This document shows positions 32,819 through 41,737 of a stretch of DNA of 64,000 nt, piece by piece. Origin of the DNA: Bacillota bacterium (lineage in GTDB: Bacteria; Bacillota; Ch66; Ch109). Positions within the stretch are counted from its first letter, which is position 1; each line of letters begins with the position of its first letter. Location of the stretch: contig JABLWZ010000001.1 in NCBI GenBank assembly GCA_013178275.1, positions 186,001 to 250,000 on the forward strand, given 5' to 3'. Position numbers and translations under genes: made by a program. The notes below the pieces were generated by a model, which was not told the DNA's origin, made no database searches, and saw nothing but the letters and a program-made list of their open reading frames with translations.

Positions 32819-33775
32819 AGCTCCGGCCGCTGCCATGATCTTCAGGGCCGACGGCAGTATCTCGTAGCTGGCGGAGGCATGTCCCAGCTGTTCGCCGTCC
32901 ACTTCCAGGAGCGGTGGATGTTCGGGTTCGAGCGCCCGCACCTGGACCCGGGAGCCCCGGTGCCAGGATATCTTGGGGTGGGTCAGGTGGGTGCCGCGGT
33001 ACACCCGGTACAGGTTCGCCAGCAGGTCAGGCCGGCTGAGGTCCTTGGCGATCACGACGTCGAACAGCCCATCGTCCACCACCGCCCGGGGAGCCATCCT
33101 CATCCCCCCGCCGAAGTACTGTCCGTTGGCCACCGCTACGGTGACCGCCCGGCCCCGGTACACCTCTTCCTCGTCTATCACCACCGAGACCGCCTGGTTG
33201 CGGTAGTTCGACAGCGAGGCCAACATGCCCCACAGGAACGACGCGAACCCTCCCAGCGCCTTGGAGGCGCTGTTCACCCTCCAGCAGGTGTCCCCTCCCA
33301 GGCCCACGTCGGAAAGGTTGACGAAGTACCGCTCGGCCCTATCCCCCTGGTGGTCGAGGTAGGTTATCCGCCCCAGGTCGATGCTGCGCCAGCCCTGGCA
33401 TCCCGGGGTCTGAAGCATCTCCGCCAGCGGAGCCAGCCCGTGGGGGAGGTTCAGCGTTCGGGCCAGGTCCGACCCGGTCCCCCGGGGTATCACCCCGAGC
33501 ACCGCCCGGGGGTTTATCAATGTTCCGTTCTGGAAGAATCCGTTCACGACCTCGTGGACGGTGCCGTCTCCCCCCACCGCCACCACCTGGCGGCATCCAT
33601 CCAGGAGCGCCTGGCGGGCCATCTCGATCGCCTCCCCCGGGCGGGTGGTGATGCGGGATTCGAATTCCAGACCTTCGCTCTGCAGCGCACGGGCCATCGA
33701 AGGCCATGCTTTACCGGTGGTTCGATTCGCGGAGTGCGGATTGATGATGCATATAACGCGGCTGTCTCTGCTAAT
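32795..33775 (-). CDS. Diacylglycerol/lipid kinase family protein, apparent AUU start
   Basis: About 326 residues of the YegS/DgkB type. The conserved opening RVICIINPHSANRTTGK is followed by the nucleotide motif AVGGDGTVHEVVNG, PRGTGSDLARTLNLP and metal-site SDVGLGGD and DGLFDVVI blocks. The conserved N-terminal strand lies in frame upstream of the first ATG (33697). Between it and an in-frame TAA there is no ATG, GTG or TTG; an ATT at 33775-33773 lies just after AGGGAGAGGGAG. I take ATT as the start, overlapping the RtcB stop codon. It phosphorylates a lipid or sphingoid alcohol at the inner membrane face; the substrate is unknown. Confidence 0.8.
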   Translation of the reverse strand: MSRDSRVICIINPHSANRTTGKAWPSMARALQSEGLEFESRITTRPGEAIEMARQALLDGCRQVVAVGGDGTVHEVVNGFFQNGTLINPRAVLGVIPRGTGSDLARTLNLPHGLAPLAEMLQTPGCQGWRSIDLGRITYLDHQGDRAERYFVNLSDVGLGGDTCWRVNSASKALGGFASFLWGMLASLSNYRNQAVSVVIDEEEVYRGRAVTVAVANGQYFGGGMRMAPRAVVDDGLFDVVIAKDLSRPDLLANLYRVYRGTHLTHPKISWHRGSRVQVRALEPEHPPLLEVDGEQLGHASASYEILPSALKIMAAAGASPQPGQD

Positions 33776-35198
33776 CTTCTCCCTCTCCCTTTATCACCGC
33801 CAGCGGCCTGAGGCGCGCCACCTTGCGGGTGATGCCTATCTCCGCCAGCGTTTCGACTACCTCGTCTATGTTCTTGTATGCTATCGGCGATTCGTCCAGC
33901 AGGTCCTTGTAGCTGCGGGCGTGGTATAGGACCCCGGACATCGACCGCTCGAACTCCTCCTTCGAGATGTTCCTCCGCGCGGCGGTGCGCGACAGCACCC
34001 TCCCCGCGCCGTGGTTGACCGAGTGGAAGGTCTCGCTGCCCCGGGGGGCGCCCAGCAGCACGTAGGATGAGGTCCCCATGCTCCCCGGCACCAGGGCGGG
34101 GTGCCCGGTCCCCAGGTACCGCCGGGGGTTGCCGGGGTGGTTGGGAGGCAGCGCTCGGGTGGCCCCCTTGCGGTGCACCAGCAGGCTGCGGCCGTGGTGG
34201 TCCTCGAACTTGGCGATGTTGTGAGCCACGTCGTAGACCAGCTGCAGCTCTTCCCCGTCCACCCGCATCACGCTGGCGAAGGCCCGGCGCACGTCGAAGG
34301 CTATCAGGTGCCGGTTGGCGAACGCCAGGTTGACCGCGCAGGTCATCGCCTTCAGGTAGTCCTGCCCCTCCCTGGAGCCTATCGGTACTGACGCCAGACC
34401 CTTGCTGGGCAGGCTTATCCCGTAACGGGGCGCGGCCTGCAGCATGATCCGGCTGTAGTCGGTGCATATCTGGTGCCCGAATCCGCGGCTCCCGGTGTGT
34501 ATCATGACCGTGACGCAGCCGGGGTGCAGTCGGCAGGTCTCCGCGGCGTCGGGGTCGTAGACCTCCTCCACCACCCCGATCTCGATGAAGTGGTTGCCGC
34601 CGCCCAGGGTCCCCACCTGGTCGAGCCGCTTCCGGGAGGCGGGGGTCAGGGCGTCGAGGTCGGCCCCCTCCATCGCTCCCCTCTCCTCGATGCTTTCCAG
34701 CTCGCCCTCCTCGCCATAACCCCAGCTGGCGAGGGCCTTCACCCCCTGGTGCAGTATGGTGTCCACTTCCTTCTTCCCTATCTCGCAGTGCTGGCTCCGC
34801 TTCCCGATGCCGGCCGGCACCCGCTCCTCGATCGCTCGCACCAGTCTGGTGAGGGGTTCCTGGTTCAGGGACTCGGCCGCTATCGACGAGGCCAGTAGCC
34901 GCACCCCGCAGTTGATATCCATGCCGACCGCCCCGGCCGAGACCACCCCTTTCGAGGCGTCGGTGGCCACCACCCCTCCGATGGGAAGCCCGTAACCCGC
35001 GTGGATATCGGGCAGGCCGATCACGTCGGGCACCACCCCCGGCAGGCTGGCGGCGTCCACCAGCTGCTGGATGGCGCCCTCCTCGTCGAACCGCTCCCGG
35101 AGGGCCGGACGCAGGTAGACCCGGCAGTCGACCTTCATGTCCCCCTGCCGCTTGATGCGGTAGCAGTTTTTTCCCTCCGATGAGAGCGAGAATTTCAT
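33771..35198 (-). CDS. rtcB: RNA-splicing ligase RtcB
   Basis: 475-residue GTP- and manganese-dependent ligase joining RNA 2',3'-cyclic phosphate or 3'-phosphate ends to 5'-OH ends. Signatures are GLPDIHAGYGLPIGGV, the Cys in MDINCGVRLL, GTLGGGNHFIEIG, HTGSRGFGHQI and the guanylated His in HSVNHGAGRVLSR. Length is normal for the bacterial type. It overlaps murB by 4 bp at its start and the lipid kinase at its stop, so the three genes are translationally linked. No archease gene or RtcA/RtcR is seen nearby, so it probably serves general RNA repair. Confidence 0.95.
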   Translation of the reverse strand: MKFSLSSEGKNCYRIKRQGDMKVDCRVYLRPALRERFDEEGAIQQLVDAASLPGVVPDVIGLPDIHAGYGLPIGGVVATDASKGVVSAGAVGMDINCGVRLLASSIAAESLNQEPLTRLVRAIEERVPAGIGKRSQHCEIGKKEVDTILHQGVKALASWGYGEEGELESIEERGAMEGADLDALTPASRKRLDQVGTLGGGNHFIEIGVVEEVYDPDAAETCRLHPGCVTVMIHTGSRGFGHQICTDYSRIMLQAAPRYGISLPSKGLASVPIGSREGQDYLKAMTCAVNLAFANRHLIAFDVRRAFASVMRVDGEELQLVYDVAHNIAKFEDHHGRSLLVHRKGATRALPPNHPGNPRRYLGTGHPALVPGSMGTSSYVLLGAPRGSETFHSVNHGAGRVLSRTAARRNISKEEFERSMSGVLYHARSYKDLLDESPIAYKNIDEVVETLAEIGITRKVARLRPLAVIKGEGED

Positions 35199-36157
35199 AG
35201 GTTGAACCCTTTCGCGGAAAGCATGTTCTTGAAGGCCTGTTTTCCCACCAGGTCCTCTCCCACTACCTGTATCTCCGGCTCCAGCCGGACCCCGCAGTGC
35301 TCCTGCACCACCTGCTGGATTATCTCGATCAGCCCCAGCACGTCGCCGGCGGTGGCCTGGCCGCGGTTGACGATGAAGCCCGCGTGCTTCTCCGAGACCT
35401 GGGCGTCGCCAACGTTGAAACCCTTGAGGCCTAATCCCTCGATCATCGGCCCCACGTACTTCCCGGGCGGCCGGCGGAACACGCTCCCCGCGCTGGGCAG
35501 CTCCAGGGGCTGGACTGCCTGTCGCCTCTCGGTGTATTCCTGCATCCGGGCCTTTATCTCGGCGGGGTCCCCGGCCTTCAGCTTCAGGTCAGCGCTCACT
35601 ACCACCAGGCCGCTCCCCTGCAGCGAACTGTGCCGGTAGCCGTAATCCAGCTGCCCGGCGTCCAGCTCCAGGACCTCCCCCTGCTGGTCGATGGCCCGCA
35701 CCGATTCCACCACATCCTTCATCTCGCCGCCGTAGGCCCCCGCGTTCATCACCAGCGCTCCCCCCAGGGACCCGGGGATACCCACCGCGAACTCCAGGCC
35801 GCTCAGGGACTCCCCGGCCGCCATTTTGGAGAGTTCGGCCAGGGGTATGCCGGCCCCCGCCCTCATCCGGTCGGACCTGAACTCCACCTGGCCCAGGCCG
35901 CGGTCGATCTTTACCACCAGACCCCGGACCCCCCCGTCCTTTACCAGGAGGTTGCTGCCCAGCCCGATCACCAGCAGGGGCAGCCGGTGCTCCCGGGCGA
36001 AGATTATCAGCCTCGCCAGCTCCTCCTCGCTCCCCGGGGTGACCAGGGCGTCCGCCGGGCCCCCGATGGCGAAGGTGGTATGCCGCGACATGGGTTCGTT
36101 GTACTTGATTCTTTCCGCTGGGACCAGTTCACCCAGTTTTTCCAGTATCTGTTCCAC
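35195..36157 (-). CDS. murB: UDP-N-acetylenolpyruvoylglucosamine reductase
   Basis: 320-residue FAD enzyme that reduces UDP-GlcNAc-enolpyruvate to UDP-MurNAc in peptidoglycan precursor synthesis. FAD-binding motifs NEPMSRHTTFAIGGPADAL and GLGSNLLVKDGGVRGLV, SGLEFAVGIPGSLGGALVMNAGAYGGE, the catalytic Ser in PSAGSVFRRP and Glu near the C terminus are all present; this is the type I/IIb-like form found in Bacillota. It is the first gene of murB-rtcB-lipid kinase and is divergent from the glcD-like gene. Confidence 0.96.
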   Translation of the reverse strand: MEQILEKLGELVPAERIKYNEPMSRHTTFAIGGPADALVTPGSEEELARLIIFAREHRLPLLVIGLGSNLLVKDGGVRGLVVKIDRGLGQVEFRSDRMRAGAGIPLAELSKMAAGESLSGLEFAVGIPGSLGGALVMNAGAYGGEMKDVVESVRAIDQQGEVLELDAGQLDYGYRHSSLQGSGLVVVSADLKLKAGDPAEIKARMQEYTERRQAVQPLELPSAGSVFRRPPGKYVGPMIEGLGLKGFNVGDAQVSEKHAGFIVNRGQATAGDVLGLIEIIQQVVQEHCGVRLEPEIQVVGEDLVGKQAFKNMLSAKGFNL

Positions 36158-36264
36158 CAGCTGTTTCCTCCGTCTGTATACAATATTGTTTTAGCTCGCT
36201 CCGAGGGTCTTATATGGTATAATCGGCTTCAGGTAAAACTATCATACCACGGGTCAAGATTAAG

Positions 36265-37704
36265 GTGAAAGAGGTGCTGACCACTAAGATGGAACGTTCT
36301 CAACTTATCAAAGGGCTTGAGCAGATTTTGGAACCTGGTCGGATCATATCCGATCCGGTGGATTTGATGTATTACTCTTTCGACAGCTCCTTCCTGGCGC
36401 GGTTGAACAAGTTTATGCCCGACGTGGTGGTGACCCCGCGTTCTACCGAGGAAGTCAGCGCCGTGATGCGTTTCGCATATGAAAACAGTATCCCCGTCAC
36501 CCCCCGCGGCGCGGGCACGGGTGAAACCTGCGGCAGCGTGCCGGTCCAGGGGGGCATCGTGATGGACCTGTCGACCTGGGACACCATTGAGGAGATCGAC
36601 GCCGCCAACATGCAGGTCATCGTCCGGCCCGGGGTGATCCACGGCCGGCTGAACGAGAAGCTCGCGGCGATGGGGATGTTCTTCCCTCCCGACCCGGGAA
36701 GCACCCGGATGTGCACCATCGGCGGGATGGTGGCCAACAACGCCAGCGGCCTGAGGGCGGTTAAGTACGGGTGCACCGAACAGTACGTCCTGGGCCTCGA
36801 GGTGGTGCTCCCCAACGGTGAGGTGATCGTGACCGGCGGGCTGCATTCGCGGGCCGTGAAGAGCGTCTCGGGTATGAACATCACCAAGCTGTTCGTCGGT
36901 TCCGAGGGGATACTGGGTGTGATCACCCGCGTCCGGCTCCGCATCTGGCCGAAACCCAAGGGACGCGGCATCGTGATGGCGGTTTACAAATCCCTGGACG
37001 ACGCCCCCGCCTCTGTGCTGGAGGTCTACCAGTCGGGGATACTGCCCTCGGGGATAGAGGTCCTCGACCAGTCAGCGATCAAGGCGGTCAACCTGTACAA
37101 ACCCGAGATAAACCTTCCCGACGCCGAGGCCATACTGCTCTTCGAGGTGGACGGCAACCCCGACAGCGTCGAGTGGGAAGGAAATAAGATATGCGAGGTT
37201 GCCCGCCAGCGGGCGATCAGTGTCGAGTGGGCCACCGACGCCAAGCGGATGGCCAGCCTCTGGGAAGGCCGCAGCGTGGTGGCTACCGCCGCCGCCCGGG
37301 TTCGCCCCGACGGTACCCGGGTCTTCGCGGGCGAGGACATCAGCGTTCCCCTCTCCAAGGTGGCGGAGGTGCTGCGGGCGATCCGGGCCCTGGGCGACAA
37401 GCACGGGGTCAGGGTGGTCAACTACGGCCACATCGGTGACGGCAACGTCCACACCGCCCCGGTCATCGACCCCGATATCCCGCAGGAGGTCGAGATGGCC
37501 AACGCGCTGGTCGATGACATCCACCGCTACGCGGTAACCGTCGGCGGCACCACCACCGGGGAACACGGCGTGGGCGCGGTGCGCGCCAAGTACGCCGAGC
37601 TGGAGCACGGCGCGGCGGTGGGAGTAATGCGCATGATCAAGCAGGCCTTTGACCCCAAGGGGATCATGAACCCTGGCAAACTGGTCCCGAAGGAGGAGGC
37701 TTAA
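36265..37704 (+). CDS. FAD-linked 2-hydroxyacid oxidase (GlcD-like)
   Basis: About 479 residues of the glycolate oxidase/D-lactate dehydrogenase family. The PCMH-type FAD domain shows VTPRGAGTGETCGSVPVQGGIVMDL and GGMVANNASGLRAVKYG; the C-terminal domain has NYGHIGDGNVHTAPVIDP and TTGEHGVGAVRAKY, with metal and substrate His residues. It should oxidise D-lactate or glycolate and pass electrons to the Fe-S subunit, whose gene starts 3 bp after this stop. The GTG at 36265 is used here; GTG 36274 or ATG 36289 are possible. A TATAAT at 36218-36223 is the likely -10. Confidence 0.9.
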   Translation: MKEVLTTKMERSQLIKGLEQILEPGRIISDPVDLMYYSFDSSFLARLNKFMPDVVVTPRSTEEVSAVMRFAYENSIPVTPRGAGTGETCGSVPVQGGIVMDLSTWDTIEEIDAANMQVIVRPGVIHGRLNEKLAAMGMFFPPDPGSTRMCTIGGMVANNASGLRAVKYGCTEQYVLGLEVVLPNGEVIVTGGLHSRAVKSVSGMNITKLFVGSEGILGVITRVRLRIWPKPKGRGIVMAVYKSLDDAPASVLEVYQSGILPSGIEVLDQSAIKAVNLYKPEINLPDAEAILLFEVDGNPDSVEWEGNKICEVARQRAISVEWATDAKRMASLWEGRSVVATAAARVRPDGTRVFAGEDISVPLSKVAEVLRAIRALGDKHGVRVVNYGHIGDGNVHTAPVIDPDIPQEVEMANALVDDIHRYAVTVGGTTTGEHGVGAVRAKYAELEHGAAVGVMRMIKQAFDPKGIMNPGKLVPKEEA

Positions 37705-37707
37705 GCA

Positions 37708-39033
37708 GTGTTTAAAGACACCACCGTGGTCAAGGATATGATAAAGAAGTGCGTGCGCTGCGGCCAGTGCCGTGTCGTCTGCCCGATCTTCCGGGAATAC
37801 GGGACGGAGAACTACTCGCCCCGGGGCCAGGTCTTCCTGGTGCAGATGATCCGGGACGGCCAGCTGCCCGCCTCCGACAAGGTGGCGGAGAAGCTGGGCG
37901 ACTGCCTGATGTGCGAGACCTGCTACCGCAACTGCCCCTCGGCCATCCCGGTGCACGAGATGGTCGCCGAGGCGAGGTCGTTCGTGAACCAGCAGCGTCC
38001 CTCGGCGGTGCGCGACCTGGTCTTCGAACGGATGTGGTCCCACCCGGGACGACTGCGGACCGCGATCGGGGCCATGTCGCTGGCGGATACCCTGGGCCTG
38101 CGGTCCCTGGGCCGATTGTTCGGAATCACCCGCCTGCTGCCCGGGGATCTGCCCAAGGCGGAAAAAATCCTGGCACGCGTCCCCCGGGCCGCCGCCCACA
38201 ACCAGCTGCCCTCGTTCAACCCGGCGGTCGGTCCGGTCAAGCTCCGGGCGGCTTACTTCCTGGGCTGCGCCTCCGACCTGCTGCTGCCCGATATACCGGT
38301 GGCCGCGGTAAAGGCCCTGACCCGTTCGGGGGCCGATGTGGTGATCCCCCAGAACATCAACTGCTGCGGACTGCCCCACCTGGCCAACGGGAGGAAGGAC
38401 CTGACTGTGCGCCTGGCCGCCAAAAACCTGCTGGCCCTGATCGACTCCGGGGCAGATTTCGTGGTCAGCGACTGCGCCTCCTGCACCTCTGCCTTAAGCA
38501 GCAAGTACTATTCTCGGGAGGGTCTGGAAGAGGCCGCCGCGGACGGCCTGCTGGTCGACGAGCGTGGCCGGGAGTTCGATCTCGATAAGCTGATCGAGGC
38601 GGCCGAATGGCTGAAAACCAGGGTAGTCGACCTGAACGTCATGCTGGTGGATAAGCTGGGGATGGAGGACCTGAAACCCAGGTTCGAGGCTCCCCTGCGG
38701 GTGACCTACCATGACCCGTGCCACCTGTCCAAGGCGCAGAAGATAACCCAGCAGCCGCGCCAGCTGCTTCAGTCCATCGAAGGCCTGGACTTCAGGGAGA
38801 TGAAAGAGGCGGACGTCTGCTGCGGCGGTTCCGGCACCTTCGGGATGTCTCACTACGACCTGTCCATGAAGATACTGGGCCGCAAGGTCGACTCGATCCT
38901 GGAGACCGGGGCCCAGGTGGTCGCCACCTCCTGCCCCAGCTGCATCACGCAGCTCAGCCACGGCCTGAGGGAAGCGGGGTCGCCGGTGGAGGTCCTGCAC
39001 CCGGTACAGCTGCTGGTGCGCGGGCTGAAGTAG
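37708..39033 (+). CDS. Fe-S subunit of 2-hydroxyacid oxidase (GlcF-like)
   Basis: 441 residues. Two N-terminal 4Fe-4S motifs (CVRCGQCRVVCP and CLMCETCYRNCP) are followed by two CCG domains: the first with NINCCGLPHLANGR, the second with YHDPCHLSKAQKI and VCCGGSGTFGMSH, plus TSCPSCITQL. These bind extra clusters in GlcF and HdrB-type proteins. It takes electrons from the FAD subunit and could feed quinone or an electron-transfer flavoprotein. Directly downstream of the GlcD-like gene; together with LarA it suggests use of both lactate isomers. Confidence 0.9.
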   Translation: MFKDTTVVKDMIKKCVRCGQCRVVCPIFREYGTENYSPRGQVFLVQMIRDGQLPASDKVAEKLGDCLMCETCYRNCPSAIPVHEMVAEARSFVNQQRPSAVRDLVFERMWSHPGRLRTAIGAMSLADTLGLRSLGRLFGITRLLPGDLPKAEKILARVPRAAAHNQLPSFNPAVGPVKLRAAYFLGCASDLLLPDIPVAAVKALTRSGADVVIPQNINCCGLPHLANGRKDLTVRLAAKNLLALIDSGADFVVSDCASCTSALSSKYYSREGLEEAAADGLLVDERGREFDLDKLIEAAEWLKTRVVDLNVMLVDKLGMEDLKPRFEAPLRVTYHDPCHLSKAQKITQQPRQLLQSIEGLDFREMKEADVCCGGSGTFGMSHYDLSMKILGRKVDSILETGAQVVATSCPSCITQLSHGLREAGSPVEVLHPVQLLVRGLK

Positions 39034-39060
39034 CCGACAGCGCTAAAAAGAAAACAAAAC

Positions 39061-39081
39061 GGCCCGGGGGTTCCCCGGGCC
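39061..39081 (-). terminator. Terminator of the small Cys/Arg-rich ORF
   Basis: GGCCCGGGG / CCCCGGGCC 9-bp stem with a short loop; the minus strand continues CGTTTTGTTTTC. It ends the 39091-39327 gene and possibly also limits the convergent GlcF-like transcript. Confidence 0.7.
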
Positions 39082-39090
39082 AGCTTCATC

Positions 39091-39327
39091 TTATAAGCAC
39101 CCAGGTCCTCTTAACTGCTGCCACCATTTTCTATTGGGTTCGCGAGCCGTTTCTCTCATGGGAACAACAATGACATTTACGCAGCAGCAATCGCATCGAC
39201 GCTGACGCCGTCTTCTCCTGCGATTTACGTCACGTAGAGCATCACGATTATCGCTATTCATTTCGTTTAATGTTTCATATTCGTCATCGGACAGTATTTC
39301 ATCAAAATCATCTTCGAATTCAGTCAC
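39091..39327 (-). CDS. Small acidic/Arg-rich protein with CDCCC motif, unknown
   Basis: 78 residues, no family recognised. The N-terminal third is acidic (EFEDDFDEILSDDEYETLNE), then a run of six or more Arg residues, then RCDCCCVNVIVVP and a Trp-containing tail. GTG 39327 is preceded by GGGGGGAAGAGG, and a terminator follows immediately, so it looks expressed. Base composition is lower in G+C than in its neighbours. The Cys cluster could bind metal; the Arg run could bind nucleic acid. Function unknown. Confidence 0.55.
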   Translation of the reverse strand: MTEFEDDFDEILSDDEYETLNEMNSDNRDALRDVNRRRRRRQRRCDCCCVNVIVVPMRETAREPNRKWWQQLRGPGCL

Positions 39328-39430
39328 TTGCCTCTTCCCCCCTTTACGAGTTTATCACTCCATTATATGGGGTTTCTGCATAGTCGTTCCAAGTAGTGCT
39401 AAATTAATCCATTTTAGACAAAAAAACAAA

Positions 39431-39455
39431 AACCCCGGTTTCGGGGCAATTTTTG
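39431..39455. terminator. Hairpin terminator
   Basis: CCCC-ggtttc-GGGG with A-rich left flank and TTTTT right flank; works in either direction, 60-100 bp from the surrounding genes. Confidence 0.6.
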
Positions 39456-39458
39456 AGT

Positions 39459-39489
39459 ATAAAATACCGCCGTTGTCGGCAACGGCGGT
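39459..39489 (-). terminator. Terminator of the PH-like membrane protein gene
   Basis: ACCGCCGTT / AACGGCGGT 9-bp stem; the minus strand continues ATTTTATAC. It lies 11 bp beyond the stop at 39500. Confidence 0.7.
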
Positions 39490-39499
39490 TAAGTTTTTC

Positions 39500-40390
39500 T
39501 TAAGAGAAGCTGATCACGTAGATGGACAGGCTGGCGAAGAAGATGGTGATGAATATCCCGATCCCCCACATCATGTATCCGCCCGCGGTCATGTTCTGGT
39601 AGACCTTGCGGGCCGACGAGATGTTGATGAAGAACATCGCGACCGCTATCACCGCCAGGAGGACCAGCTCCCGTGGCGGCGCCGCCACCCCTTTGGCCAG
39701 GGCCTCGCTCACCTTGCTGGGGAAGAACGCGGCCAGGTAAGCGACATAGCCGATGACGCAGATGAAGTTCAACCCCGCCAGCGCCAGGTAGATGTTGTCC
39801 TCCGAGGGAACCGGCTGCAGCAGCGCCTCCTGGATCTCGTCCAGGTCGACCTGCTGGGCTATCAGGCTGGTCTTCTTCTGCACCAGTTCCAGAAAAACCG
39901 CCACCTCGGCCGGGGTCACCCCGAATACCCCTATCCCGGTCCTCAGGACCACCAGGTTGTCTTCGAGTTCAGTGCCGAAGACGCTCATAACCCCCAGGCC
40001 GCTGATGGTGAAAGCCCCGGCGCTGTATCCCGGCCAGTTGGCCCCGAACACCGGCCACACCTTGGGCATCCCCTTGATCCTCTCGATCGAGCGTATGCTG
40101 TCCCAGGGTATCCTCTTGTTCATCAGGCCCCAGCGGATATAGAGGCCGTCGTCCTCGATGCGGTAGCTGATGGCGAAAAACGCCAGCACCACGTAAAAAC
40201 CGAACAGGGCGAATATCAGGAAGGGTATCATCAGCATGGCCTTCATCAAAGCGCTGGATTCGGCCAGGGAAAAGCTGAGACCGCCGCCCAGGATAACCAC
40301 CAGCACCACAAACGCCGCGAACCCGATTACCCCCCCCAGGGTCGGCACGGGTTTATACAGCTTGTGTTCCGATCCCATCTCTGGCATCAT
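39500..40390 (-). CDS. Polytopic membrane protein with PH-like domain, unknown
   Basis: About 296 residues from ATG 40390 (GGAGGGG 7 nt upstream). Two N-terminal membrane helices are followed by a bacterial PH-like soluble domain (about 80-180: YRIEDDGLYIRWGLMNKRIPWDSIRSIERI ... LVQK), then three more helices (LALAGLNFICVIGYVAYLAAF, ELVLLAVIAVAMFFI, MMWGIGIFITIFFASLSIYVI). The architecture is that of bPH-domain membrane proteins of unknown role. It stands alone between terminators. Confidence 0.65.
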   Translation of the reverse strand: MMPEMGSEHKLYKPVPTLGGVIGFAAFVVLVVILGGGLSFSLAESSALMKAMLMIPFLIFALFGFYVVLAFFAISYRIEDDGLYIRWGLMNKRIPWDSIRSIERIKGMPKVWPVFGANWPGYSAGAFTISGLGVMSVFGTELEDNLVVLRTGIGVFGVTPAEVAVFLELVQKKTSLIAQQVDLDEIQEALLQPVPSEDNIYLALAGLNFICVIGYVAYLAAFFPSKVSEALAKGVAAPPRELVLLAVIAVAMFFINISSARKVYQNMTAGGYMMWGIGIFITIFFASLSIYVISFS

Positions 40391-40482
40391 ACGGCATCCC
40401 CTCCTTCTCTTATCCAATTATTTTAGCATAACCCGACGTTTTTGTCTCAGTGCTTTGTCGGATTGTTCGACAATTGATGATT

Positions 40483-41643
40483 CTAGGGCTGTTCCCCCAG
40501 TATCACTACCGCCTCAATGGTCCGGCCGTCCCGGATGATCTCCAGCCGGACCTGGTCCCCCACCTTGCGCTTGCGCACCTCGCTGGTGAAGTCGTCCGGC
40601 CCCTGGACCGGCTGCCCGTCTATTTTACGGATTATGTCCTTGGCGCTGAGGTTCGCCTGCGCGGCCGGGCTTCCCGGTTCCACGCCGATGATGACGACCC
40701 CTTTAAGGTCGGGGAGCTTGGCGCTGCTGGCGATATCGGGGGTGATGGCCTGGGTGGAGATGCCCATCCAGGGCCGTGATATCCGGCCCTTGTTGATCAG
40801 GTCGTCGAGGACCTCCTTGGCGGTGTTGACCGGGATGGCGAAACCGATCCCCTGGGCCTGGGCGTTTACCGCGGTGTTTATCCCCACCACCTGCCCCTGC
40901 AGGTTCAAAAGCGGCCCTCCGCTGTTGCCGGGGTTGATCGCCGCGTCGGTCTGGATAAGGTTGCGGTATATCCGGTCCTCCACCGACACCGGCCTCCCCA
41001 GGGCGCTGACCACCCCGGTGGTCACCGTGTGGTCGAGTCCGAACGGGTTGCCGATGGCTATCACCCAGTCACCCGGCCTAAGCCCCCCCGAATCCCCGAG
41101 GGACAGCTGGGGCAGCGTTTTCCCCGCGTCTATCTTGATGACTGCCAGGTCCAGTTCGTGGTCGGAACCCACCACTATGGCCGGGAGGGGCTTGTCCATC
41201 CCGTTGACGGTCACCTCGATGGTACTGGCCGACTTGACCACGTGTTCGTTGGTCACGATATGGCCTTCCGGGGTGATCAGGAACCCGGTGCCGATCCCAT
41301 AGTTCACCTGGGTCTGCGGTCTTACCCGCGGGTTGCCGAAGAACTCACGGAAGAACGGGTCGTCGAAAAAGGGGTCCACGACCCGGGTCTCGTTGATGGT
41401 GTTGATGTTGACCACCGCCGGGCTGGCCTGAGCCACGGTGTCGGCGACATTGAGAGGTCCGATCACCACCGCCGGGGTCTGCGCCGGGGCGGTGGTGGAT
41501 GAAGACGGGGGCGGCTCCGGCGCGCCGGGCTTGAGGTTGAAAAACCCGGCGGGGATTATCCCCGCGGCCACCAGGGCCCCTCCCAACAGGAAAGCTATCA
41601 GTACTAGGGCTGATTTGTAAAACGCCCTGCCCGCTCCGTTCAA
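40483..41643 (-). CDS. HtrA/DegP-type membrane-anchored serine protease
   Basis: 386 residues. One N-terminal membrane anchor (12-30), a Pro/Ser/Thr linker, a trypsin-like domain with catalytic H134 (TNEHVVK), D165 (DLAVIK) and S241 (GNSGGPLL), and one C-terminal PDZ domain (about 285-380). Such enzymes degrade or refold misfolded proteins outside the membrane. It is 94 bp downstream of the D,D-carboxypeptidase gene on the same strand. The Bacillota HtrA/HtrB/YyxA type fits best. Confidence 0.93.
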   Translation of the reverse strand: MNGAGRAFYKSALVLIAFLLGGALVAAGIIPAGFFNLKPGAPEPPPSSSTTAPAQTPAVVIGPLNVADTVAQASPAVVNINTINETRVVDPFFDDPFFREFFGNPRVRPQTQVNYGIGTGFLITPEGHIVTNEHVVKSASTIEVTVNGMDKPLPAIVVGSDHELDLAVIKIDAGKTLPQLSLGDSGGLRPGDWVIAIGNPFGLDHTVTTGVVSALGRPVSVEDRIYRNLIQTDAAINPGNSGGPLLNLQGQVVGINTAVNAQAQGIGFAIPVNTAKEVLDDLINKGRISRPWMGISTQAITPDIASSAKLPDLKGVVIIGVEPGSPAAQANLSAKDIIRKIDGQPVQGPDDFTSEVRKRKVGDQVRLEIIRDGRTIEAVVILGEQP

Positions 41644-41737
41644 CCCGGTCTTCCCCCTTTCGGTTCTTCTCGCGCCAATTTTAGCACCACCCGGAATGGT
41701 TGTCCAGCGCGAACCCTGGGGAATCCTGCTGCGGTCC

